DNA of 64,000 nucleotides, from contig NZ_CP036176.1 of the NCBI RefSeq assembly GCF_003261575.2, positions 1-64,000 of the forward strand, given 5' to 3'. Below the pieces are notes generated by a model. It made no database searches, was not told the origin of the DNA, and saw only the letters and a list, made by a program, of their open reading frames with translations. The position numbers and the translations under genes were made by a program. This document shows positions 45,330-52,675 of this stretch, piece by piece (positions within the stretch are counted from its first letter, which is position 1; every line of letters starts with the position of its first letter). The stretch is from Klebsiella huaxiensis. Its GTDB lineage: Bacteria > Pseudomonadota > Gammaproteobacteria > Enterobacterales > Enterobacteriaceae.

Positions 45330-45668
45330 GTGCAAATGCTGTAACACCGGCTCCGACAGCAACTCCCGCCGTTGCAGTCCCTTTACCAACGTGCGATGTG
45401 CGATATTCCTCCTCTAGTTTTTCGACAACATTGTCGAACTCAACAATTTCTGCTTTTAGTTCACTCCAGGATTTATCGAATTCTTTTGGTTTATTTGCCA
45501 GTTGACTCACATAGTTTTCGACGTGTGTAATAAGTTTTCACTGCATTTCTGACGCAAAAGGAATAGATTTGTAATCTCTTCCTGCGTCCCTTTTGCCTGA
45601 ATCTCATAACGGTCAGTTGCTTTTTTAAGTTTTGATAAAGCGGTTTCTCTTTCGGATCCACGTAACAT
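45330..45668 (-). pseudogene. Frameshifted and truncated glycine-zipper-type protein
   Basis: It starts MLRGSERETALSKLKKATDRYEIQAKG with CAGGAG upstream. Near 45530 a one-base change shifts the frame; reading continues as HVENYVSQLANKPKEF...GTATAGVAVGAGVTAFA, the beginning of a Gly/Ala membrane-like repeat. The IS903-like right end then cuts it. The family is unknown to me but the layout suggests a larger helical membrane protein originally. Confidence 0.65.
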
Positions 45669-45702
45669 TTTTTACTCCTGCTGTATGTCGTGAAATTATT
45701 CC

Positions 45703-46285
45703 TATATTTGACCCTATATATCCAGATATTTTTACTCTCTTACGATTGCGATAGATTTCTGTGTATATATTCCTGTGTTGACTGATATCCCAGAGCACTA
45801 TGCGGATGACGTTTGTTGTAATGAATGAACGCCACTGCCGAATTCATCACCGCAGCCTGGCTGTCCGGATTCGACATGATTCCGATGTAGTCCCGTTTTA
45901 TCATCTTCACGAAGCTTTCTGCTATTTCGTTGATTTCCGGGCTGCTCACCACTGTTGTGCATGGCTCAAGATTCAACTCTCTGACGAACTGCGAACTTCC
46001 GCGTTTCATGTGCAGTATACGCTGAACCATTATCCGTCAGCCACTGCACCGGTATGTCCGGTAACCTGTACGCGACGATAACCGTAACTCGGCATGTCAC
46101 TGATGATATTGAGGATGTCAGACTGTATCCCTGCGTCAACTTCGTCATTACGCCGGGTACAGCATCTGCCCTGTCAGACGGCTGAATGGTTACCATGTTG
46201 GTGGGCTACGTAGGAGACATTCATACCCCTACTCCATCGTCTGCTGGATAATGGCGATTTTCTCCTGATGAGTCTGACACTTACG
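45703..46285 (-). mobile_element. Degenerate IS2-like remnant
   Basis: The left end TTTGACCCTATATATCCAGA resembles the IS2 terminus seen at 61910. Leftward frames SPEINEIAESFVKMIKRDYIGIMSNPD...[20 protein letters not shown] and WLTDNGSAYTAHETRKFA are OrfB pieces with frameshifts. Near 46250 EKIAIIQQTME is an OrfA piece. At 583 bp it has lost more than half of its interior. Confidence 0.75.
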
Positions 46286-46572
46286 GGCTTATTGCCCTAA
46301 CAAGATCTCGGTCACCTCAGAATTAGCACCTGTGTTACACATATATTCAACCTTATCTCTTATCTGGAGATACAACTACTGTCTGTTTAAGGGACTACAT
46401 CACTGTCCGCTATCATCACTATTGGTAGACCAGGGATGTTTATATTAAAAGATTATTCATTCCAAATACCTATAAAGAAAATTCGGGGTAAGCGGATTAA
46501 ATGGTTGATCTTACCTTTGCATGAGAGTGAGACAGACCGGCATCTCATCGGATTATCTGGTTGATGCTTCAC
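46286..46572. other. Spacer before the ISL3-type metal element
   Basis: I see no gene. The left end of the ISL3-type element probably lies here, perhaps near 46540 where CATCTCATCGGATTATCTGG occurs, but I could not match it convincingly to a right end. Confidence 0.35.
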
Positions 46573-46980
46573 CTACTGCTGGTGCATGTTTCCTTCGCTA
46601 ATTCCAGCAAGAACCCCACACGCCTCAACTTCCCGGTCATCGTTGCAACTCGCTCTCAGTGAAACGAGTTGTTTCTCAAGCGCTTGCAGAGCGGTTATCT
46701 GCGACCGCACATGAGAGATGTGATCATCGAGCAAGGCGTTGACGGCGGTACAAGGCTGATGAGGGTCGTCCTGATAGCTCTGTAGTTCGTGAATCTCAGC
46801 CAGTGACAGGCCCAGGATTCTGCAGCGACGGATGAAGGCCAGCCCCTCACCATGCTTCTCGGTATAGACACGGTAACCGTTGTCCTGCCGATCAGGCGGC
46901 GGCAACAAGCCCTGCTGTTCATAGAAGCGGATCGTCTGTGTTTCGACCCCTACCAACTGCGCCAACTGACCAATGCGCAT
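46573..46980 (-). CDS. MerR-family Cd/Pb-responsive regulator (CadR/PbrR type)
   Basis: A 135-residue regulator with the MerR helix-turn-helix (MRIGQLAQLVGVETQTIRFYEQQGLL) and a dimerisation helix. Metal-binding Cys residues are Cys77-like (HQPCTAVN) and two C-terminal ones (RASCNDD, EACGVLAG), fitting CadR/PbrR. The ATG at 46980 starts the conserved MRIG; an earlier start at 46995 is less likely. It is divergent from the CDF exporter and would activate it in the presence of Cd, Pb or Zn. Confidence 0.88.
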   Translation of the reverse strand: MRIGQLAQLVGVETQTIRFYEQQGLLPPPDRQDNGYRVYTEKHGEGLAFIRRCRILGLSLAEIHELQSYQDDPHQPCTAVNALLDDHISHVRSQITALQALEKQLVSLRASCNDDREVEACGVLAGISEGNMHQQ

Positions 46981-47010
46981 CAGCCTCCTCCCCAACGGAT
47001 TCTTTACTCT

Positions 47011-47042
47011 ATTGACCTTATAGTAGCTTTATAGTTTAAAAT
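47011..47042 (+). promoter_or_regulatory. MerR-type promoter of the CDF exporter
   Basis: TTGACC (47012-47017) and TAAAAT (47037-47042) are separated by 19 bp, the stretched spacer typical of MerR-controlled promoters. An imperfect dyad, ACCTTATAG-TAG-CTTTATAGT, sits between them. Confidence 0.72.
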
Positions 47043-47075
47043 GGTACCACAACATTGTTCAAGTGGAGTCGTATC

Positions 47076-47972
47076 ATGAGCAAATCCTGTGGTGGCGCCT
47101 GTGGCGGTGATGCAACGTCCGCAGCGGATACCGATATACAGGCCTCCTCCGAGGCGCCAGGGAGATGGGTCAGTGTTTATGCCGTGCCGAAGATGGACTG
47201 TCCATCAGAAGAACGAATGATTCGCCTAGCCCTGAACGGCTTTGAGGAGATTCGGGCGCTGTCCTTCGACTTGTCGAACCGCCGGCTGAAGGTCGTGCAT
47301 GACGGCGAGGTCGAGCCCGTCACCTCGAAACTGAAGACCTTGGGGCTAGGCGCCTCGCTTCAGGAAACCGTCGCTGCAAATCCGGAGACCATCAAGGCCG
47401 CCGAGTTTTCGGCAGCTTCTGCTAAGCAAGAATCCGGGACCCTGCGCTGGTTGCTCGGCATCAATGCACTTCTGTTCGTGGTGGAAATGACTGCCGGTCT
47501 GATCGCCCGGTCCACCGGCCTGATTGGAGAATCCCTGGACAATTTTGCCGATGCGGCGGTGTACGGGCTTGCCCTTTATGCGGTTGGACATAGCGTGAAA
47601 ATGCAGGTACGTGCCGCGCATCTTGCTGGTGTACTGCAACTGATCTTGGCTGTGGGCGTGCTCGTAGAGGTGGTGAGACGCTTTGTATTCGGTAGTGAGC
47701 CTGAATCGCTGGTGATGATGGCTATCGCATTCGTCGCATTGATTGCCAATACCAGTTGTCTGCTGCTCATATCCAAACATCGGGAAGGCGGGGCGCACAT
47801 GAAGGCAAGCTGGATATTCTCGGCCAACGACGTGGTGATCAACCTGGGGGTCATCACCGCCGGCGCCCTGGTCGCGTGGACCGGTTCCAATTATCCGGAT
47901 CTGATTATCGGCACCATCGCGGGGGGCATTGTACTTAACGGTGCCAGACGCATTTTGGCGTTGAAGGGTTAA
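47076..47972 (+). CDS. CDF-family heavy-metal exporter
   Basis: A 298-residue cation diffusion facilitator. A Cys-rich start (MSKSCGGACGG) and an HMA-like domain (VPKMDCPSEERMIRLAL) precede about six membrane helices. The metal site is visible in helix two (LDNFADAAVYGL) and helix five (HMKASWIFSANDVVINLG). It exports Zn, Cd or similar ions using the proton gradient. The ATG at 47076 is selected because GTGGAG lies 8 bases before it. lspA follows after 3 bp. Confidence 0.85.
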   Translation: MSKSCGGACGGDATSAADTDIQASSEAPGRWVSVYAVPKMDCPSEERMIRLALNGFEEIRALSFDLSNRRLKVVHDGEVEPVTSKLKTLGLGASLQETVAANPETIKAAEFSAASAKQESGTLRWLLGINALLFVVEMTAGLIARSTGLIGESLDNFADAAVYGLALYAVGHSVKMQVRAAHLAGVLQLILAVGVLVEVVRRFVFGSEPESLVMMAIAFVALIANTSCLLLISKHREGGAHMKASWIFSANDVVINLGVITAGALVAWTGSNYPDLIIGTIAGGIVLNGARRILALKG

Positions 47973-47975
47973 ATA

Positions 47976-48488
47976 ATGCTCATTATTGGCAAAAAGCTCT
48001 CGCCGTATGCCCTATTGTCCATATCGGGCCTGCTGGCAGCGTCTGATCAGGCTGTAAAGTGGCTGGTGCAGCAATCAATGGCCTATGGCGAGTATGTTTC
48101 GGTGACCCCGTTCTTTAACTGGGTGCACCTATGGAACACCGGTGCCGCATTCAGTCTTTTTGCGAATGGTGGAGGCTGGCAGCGCTACTTTTTTATCGGA
48201 ATCGCGGTAGTGGTCTCGATTTTTCTGATCAAGCTGATCCTTGAAAATCGTCATAAAGGAGAAGCCATCGCTTACAGTCTTATCCTCGGTGGCGCCATGG
48301 GCAACCTGATTGACCGGGTCTTTCGCGGCTATGTTGTGGATTCCTTTGATTTCTATTGGCGAGACTGGCATTGGCCGGCCTTCAACCTGGCTGATATTGC
48401 AATTGTCCTCGGTGCCTTACTTTTCGTTTCCAGCAGCTTGTTGGGTAAAAAAGCAAACACCAATGCCGAGTCGGATGGATCTGACTGA
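47976..48488 (+). CDS. lspA: Signal peptidase II (lipoprotein signal peptidase)
   Basis: A 170-residue inner-membrane aspartic protease that removes lipoprotein signal peptides. Four membrane helices are present. The catalytic Asp pair is in GNLIDRVFRGYVVDSF and FNLADIAIVLG. It is complete and directly follows the CDF exporter. ISL3-type elements such as ISPpu12 carry this same pairing. It would duplicate an essential chromosomal gene. Confidence 0.92.
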   Translation: MLIIGKKLSPYALLSISGLLAASDQAVKWLVQQSMAYGEYVSVTPFFNWVHLWNTGAAFSLFANGGGWQRYFFIGIAVVVSIFLIKLILENRHKGEAIAYSLILGGAMGNLIDRVFRGYVVDSFDFYWRDWHWPAFNLADIAIVLGALLFVSSSLLGKKANTNAESDGSD

Positions 48489-48509
48489 CACCTACGCCTA
48501 TACAACACC

Positions 48510-49799
48510 ATGACCGAACTTCCCGACAACATCCTTCACCTGCCGCAATACCAAGTACTGGGCTGCAAATCAACCGACGACGAAATGCACTTCCAGGTGG
48601 ACGTGCCCGATCCCATCGCCTGCGAGGAATGCGGCGTGCAGGGTGAGTTCGTACGGTTCGGCAAGCGTGACGTTCCCTATCGTGATCTGCCCATCCACGG
48701 CAAGCGGGTCACTCTCTGGGTGGTCCGCCGCCGATACACCTGCCGGGCCTGCAAGACAACATTCAGGCCCCAGCTACCGGAGATGGTGGACGGATTCCGT
48801 ATGACACTGCGGCTGCATGAGTACGTGGAGAAGGAATCCTTCAACCACCCCTACACCTTTGTGGCGGCACAGACCGGCCTGGACGAGAAGACGGTGCGCG
48901 ACATCTTCAACGCCCGCGCCGAGTTCCTGGGGCGCTGGCACCGCTTCGAGACGCCCCGCATCCTGGGCATTGACGAGCTATACCTGAACAAGCGCTACCG
49001 CTGCATTCTGACCAACATTGAGGAGCGAACCCTGCTCGACCTGCTGGCCACCCGCCGCCAGGACGTGGTGACCAACTACCTGATGAAGCTGAAAGACCGG
49101 CAGAAGGTCGAGATCGTCAGCATGGACATGTGGAACCCCTACCGGGCAGCGGTCAAGGCTGTGCTGCCCCAGGCCCGTATCGTGGTCGATAAGTTCCATG
49201 TGGTGCGCATGGCCAACGATGCCCTAGAGAGAGTGCGCAAGGGCCTCAGAAAGGAGCTGAAACCGTCCCAGAGCCGGACTCTCAAGGGAGACCGGAAAAT
49301 CCTGCTGAAACGCGCTCACGAAGTCTCAGACCGGGAGCGCCTCATCATGGAGACCTGGACAGGCGCGTTCCCGCAACTGCTGGCCGCCTACGAGCACAAG
49401 GAGCGCTTCTACGGCATCTGGGACGCCACCACACGGCTCCAGGCAGAAGCCGCCCTGGACGAGTGGATAGCCACCATCCCGAAGGGCCAAAAGGAAGTCT
49501 GGAGCGATCTGGTCAGGGCAGTGGGAAACTGGCGCGAAGAGACCATGACCTACTTCGAGACGGACATGCCCGTCACCAACGCTTACACGGAGTCCATCAA
49601 CCGACTGGCCAAGGACAAGAACCGTGAAGGGCGCGGTTACTCCTTCGAGGTGATGCGGGCACGAATGCTCTACACCACGAAGCACAAGAAGAAGGCACCG
49701 ACTGCGAAGGTCTCTCCTTTCTACAAGAAAACCATCGGTTACGGACTGCCGGACTTCGCAGAGGAACTCAACTACGGAGTCGATCTATCAACCATCTGA
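48510..49799 (+). CDS. ISL3-family transposase
   Basis: A 429-residue transposase. The N-terminal zinc finger is CEECGVQGE...CRACKTTF; the catalytic core includes LGIDELYLNKRYRCIL, SMDMWNPYRAAV and the terminal NAYTESINRLAKDKNREGRGYSFEVMRARML. It closes the cassette merR - CDF - lspA - tnpA, as in ISPpu12. IS1 begins 24 bp after its stop, so the element's right end may be cut. Confidence 0.9.
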   Translation: MTELPDNILHLPQYQVLGCKSTDDEMHFQVDVPDPIACEECGVQGEFVRFGKRDVPYRDLPIHGKRVTLWVVRRRYTCRACKTTFRPQLPEMVDGFRMTLRLHEYVEKESFNHPYTFVAAQTGLDEKTVRDIFNARAEFLGRWHRFETPRILGIDELYLNKRYRCILTNIEERTLLDLLATRRQDVVTNYLMKLKDRQKVEIVSMDMWNPYRAAVKAVLPQARIVVDKFHVVRMANDALERVRKGLRKELKPSQSRTLKGDRKILLKRAHEVSDRERLIMETWTGAFPQLLAAYEHKERFYGIWDATTRLQAEAALDEWIATIPKGQKEVWSDLVRAVGNWREETMTYFETDMPVTNAYTESINRLAKDKNREGRGYSFEVMRARMLYTTKHKKKAPTAKVSPFYKKTIGYGLPDFAEELNYGVDLSTI

Positions 49800-49878
49800 G
49801 GGTGGTATCAGATTGATGGGGTGGGTGATGCTGCCAACTTACTGATTTAGTGTATGATGGTGTTTTTGAGGTGCTCCA

Positions 49879-50154
49879 GTGGCTTCTGTTTCTATCAGCT
49901 GTCCCTCCTGTTCAGCTACTGACGGGGTGGTGCGTAACGGCAGAAGCACCGCCGGACATCAGCGCTATCTCTGCTCTCACTGCCGTAAAACATGGCAACT
50001 GCAGTTCACTTACACCGCTTCTCAACCCGGTACGCACCAGAAAATCATTGATATGGCCATGAATGGCGTTGGATGCCGGGCAACTGCCCGCATTATGGGC
50101 GTTGGCCTCAACACGATTTTACGTCACTTAAAAAACTCAGGCCGCAGTCGGTAA
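49879..50154 (+). CDS. insA: IS1 InsA
   Basis: A 91-residue protein with a zinc finger (CPSCSATDGVVRNGRS...CSHCRKTW) and a helix-turn-helix. It binds IS1 ends and represses transposition. A frameshift in its end fuses it with InsB to make the active transposase InsAB'. Confidence 0.95.
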   Translation: MASVSISCPSCSATDGVVRNGRSTAGHQRYLCSHCRKTWQLQFTYTASQPGTHQKIIDMAMNGVGCRATARIMGVGLNTILRHLKNSGRSR

Positions 50155-50576
50155 CCTCGCGCATACAGCCGGGCAGTGACGTCATCGTCTGCGCGGAAAT
50201 GGACGAACAGTGGGGCTATGTCGGGGCTAAATCGCGCCAGCGCTGGCTGTTTTACGCGTATGACAGGCTCCGGAAGACGGTTGTTGCGCACGTATTCGGT
50301 GAACGCACTATGGCGACGCTGGGGCGTCTTATGAGCCTGCTGTCACCCTTTGACGTGGTGATATGGATGACGGATGGCTGGCCGCTGTATGAATCCCGCC
50401 TGAAGGGAAAGCTGCACGTAATCAGCAAGCGATATACGCAGCGAATTGAGCGGCATAACCTGAATCTGAGGCAGCACCTGGCACGGCTGGGACGGAAGTC
50501 GCTGTCGTTCTCAAAATCGGTGGAGCTGCATGACAAAGTCATCGGGCATTATCTGAACATAAAACACTATCAATAA
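50073..50576 (+). CDS. insB: IS1 InsB (frameshifted transposase part)
   Basis: A 167-residue frame holding the DDE core of IS1 transposase (CAEMDEQWGYVGAK, VIWMTDGWPLY, QRIERHNLNLRQHLARLGRKS). It is expressed through -1 frameshifting from insA. It is intact. Confidence 0.95.
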   Translation: MPGNCPHYGRWPQHDFTSLKKLRPQSVTSRIQPGSDVIVCAEMDEQWGYVGAKSRQRWLFYAYDRLRKTVVAHVFGERTMATLGRLMSLLSPFDVVIWMTDGWPLYESRLKGKLHVISKRYTQRIERHNLNLRQHLARLGRKSLSFSKSVELHDKVIGHYLNIKHYQ

Positions 50577-50593
50577 GTTGGAGTCATTACCGG

Positions 50594-51754
50594 CCACGGA
50601 TAATCCCCGATGGCCTCGGGCCAGTTAATTTGGTCGCGGTTCAACATTACAGGCGTTTTATTGACGATCTTAAGGATGCTGGTATCAAGCCTCTGGTCAC
50701 ACTCTATCACTGGGATATGCCCCTTAGTCTCGCCCAGGCAGGAGGCTGGAGCAATCGCAATTCAGTAGAATGGTTTGCTCGTTATGCCGGTGTTATCTTT
50801 GCAAACTTTTCTGATCAGGTCAGTGATTTTATCCTGATTAATGAACCATCTGTCGAAGTCGCGCAAAACATAAAAGCTCAGAGGTATTTGAGAGGGGATT
50901 TCAGTAATCCTGTTCCTCCGATTGTAGCAACACCTGAAACACTTGAGCTATCTCTCAAATCTTACAACCATATCCTGTTAGCGGCCGCAAAAGCCAGAGA
51001 AGTATTTACCGCTGGACACTATAAAGGCCGCCTGGGGATTGCGGTTCCTCTCAGTCCTATCCTGACCGCTTCGGATGCCTCCGACAAGGACAAAAATGAT
51101 GCGCGTCTTGCTGATGGTATTCTCAACCGCTGGTTCCTGGATGCCATGTATAAAGGTACTTATCCGGAAGATGTGATCCAGCTTGCAAAGAATATGAAGC
51201 TCGATATCGGTGTGAAGGATTCTGACGCCAGAACGATTGGGAACGCTCATTTTGATTTCCTGGGTATCAATTATTACTCCCCATTTTTCATCCGGCATGG
51301 AGGTAACCAGAAAGGGTACAACCCTGAATTGTATATTCCCGAGGGGCAACTTGCCGCATTTAACGGTGCTGTCAGACCAGATCAACTTACAGCCTTGCTA
51401 ACCAGAGTTAAAACTGAATACGGTAACCCGCCGGTGATTATCACCGAGAATGGTGCTGGTTTTACGGGCGAGGATAAACTGGTTAACGGCAAAGTCGCTG
51501 ATACCAAAAGATGTGAATATATCAGAGATCACGTTTCTGCTATGCAAACTGCAATAAAAGATGGCGCACGAGTTGAGGGGTATATGGTGTGGTCAAGTCA
51601 TGACAATCTTGAATGGTTTGGTGGGTATAATGCCAGATTTGGCATTATTTATGTGGACTGGGATACGCAGGTCAGAACCCCCAAACAGAGTGCATATGCT
51701 TACAGCAAAATCATTAAAGGCGAGTGGAACTCCTCCTCACTATGCCAGCCATAA
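50594..51754 (+). pseudogene. GH1 beta-glucosidase, N-terminus removed by IS1
   Basis: The frame opens right after IS1 at PRIIPDGLGPVNLVAVQHYRRFIDDLKDAGI and runs 386 codons to a stop. The acid/base Glu (LINEPSVEV) and the nucleophile Glu (IITENGAG) are both present, so the barrel's last part is whole. About 90 residues of the usual 470 are missing at the front. An internal GTG at 50630 is not credible. It would have cleaved beta-glucosides. Confidence 0.85.
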
Positions 51755-51975
51755 TGACGATAAGGGGTGCATTTCGCGCCCCGAGATAAACACATTAAAA
51801 ATGGTTATCGCTCAATTAACAGGTATTCTCGCTCTCCTTGCTGGTCTTGAAGTGGCCGACAAAAATTGGCCACGACATGAGAGCATTTCTAGAACCAATG
51901 AACGTTCGCTCCTGGCACAGGGCCACCCACGACAATACCAAAGGGGTCGGTTCCGGCTGAGGGCGAAATGACACC

Positions 51976-52581
51976 CTAAGCGTTAGCTCTGTGTCGTTGC
52001 ACGATGTCAGCGACGGTATTCTTGCTGATACCGAGCTCGCGTGCGATCCAGCGATAGCTGCGTCCCTCGGCCCTCATCGCAACCACCTTAGGCAAAAGTC
52101 GGTCTGATTTTGGTCGCACTCCGGCCTGACGACCAAGCCTCTTACCACGTGCCTTCGCAACAGCAAGGCCTGACTTGACCCGCTCGCTGATGAGATCCCG
52201 CTCAAACTCCGCAATGCCGGAAAGAAACGTCGCCAGCATTCGTCCATACGGCGACGAAAGATCGAACGCCATTCCATTCATGGCTATCACGGAAACCTTC
52301 CAGTTCTCCAGTTCACGTAGCGTATTGAGCAGATCGAGCGTCGAGCGCCCCCACCGGGAAAGCTCAGTGACCAGGATTGCATCAATTTGTCTGGACTGGG
52401 CAAGCGCCAGGACTTTCTTTCGCTCGGCCCGGTCGAGTTTAGTTCCTGAACCTGTTTCCTTAAATATTCCCACCACGTCGTAGCCGGCACGGCCGGCGAA
52501 GGCTCGCAGATCAAATTCCTGGCGTTCACAAGACTGATCCGCTGTTGAAACCCGGCAGTAAATGGCGGCACGATGTCCCAA
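51976..52581 (-). CDS. tnpR: Serine recombinase (transposon resolvase)
   Basis: A 201-residue resolvase/invertase. Catalytic Ser12 is in YCRVST, followed by the conserved ELSRWGRSTLDLL and EFERDLISERV blocks. A C-terminal helix-turn-helix (RSYRWIARELGISKNTVADIV) binds the res site. Its 3' end lies inside the left inverted repeat. It is divergent from tnpA across 94 bp that should hold res. Confidence 0.92.
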   Translation of the reverse strand: MGHRAAIYCRVSTADQSCERQEFDLRAFAGRAGYDVVGIFKETGSGTKLDRAERKKVLALAQSRQIDAILVTELSRWGRSTLDLLNTLRELENWKVSVIAMNGMAFDLSSPYGRMLATFLSGIAEFERDLISERVKSGLAVAKARGKRLGRQAGVRPKSDRLLPKVVAMRAEGRSYRWIARELGISKNTVADIVQRHRANA

Positions 52582-52675
52582 TTGAACCCTCCTGGATTTT
52601 TGTATCGGAACGCCCTGATTTATATGGGCTGGCTGTTGTCCAAAACAGACTATACTTCAAAAGGGACGAATTTGT

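Larger units (their letters stand above)
49824..50591 (+). mobile_element. IS1, complete 768 bp
   Basis: The ends GGTGATGCTGCC and GGAGTCATTACC and the exact 768-bp length define IS1. The 9 bases on the left (GATGGGGTG) and right (GGCCACGGA) do not match, so there is no target duplication. The copy therefore marks a rearrangement junction. Confidence 0.95.

Noticed and set aside
46286..49823. Exact inverted-repeat ends of the ISL3-type element
   Set aside because: CATCTCATCGGATTATCTGG on the left and the GGTGGTATCAGATTGATGG region on the right are only loosely alike; I could not define ends with confidence.
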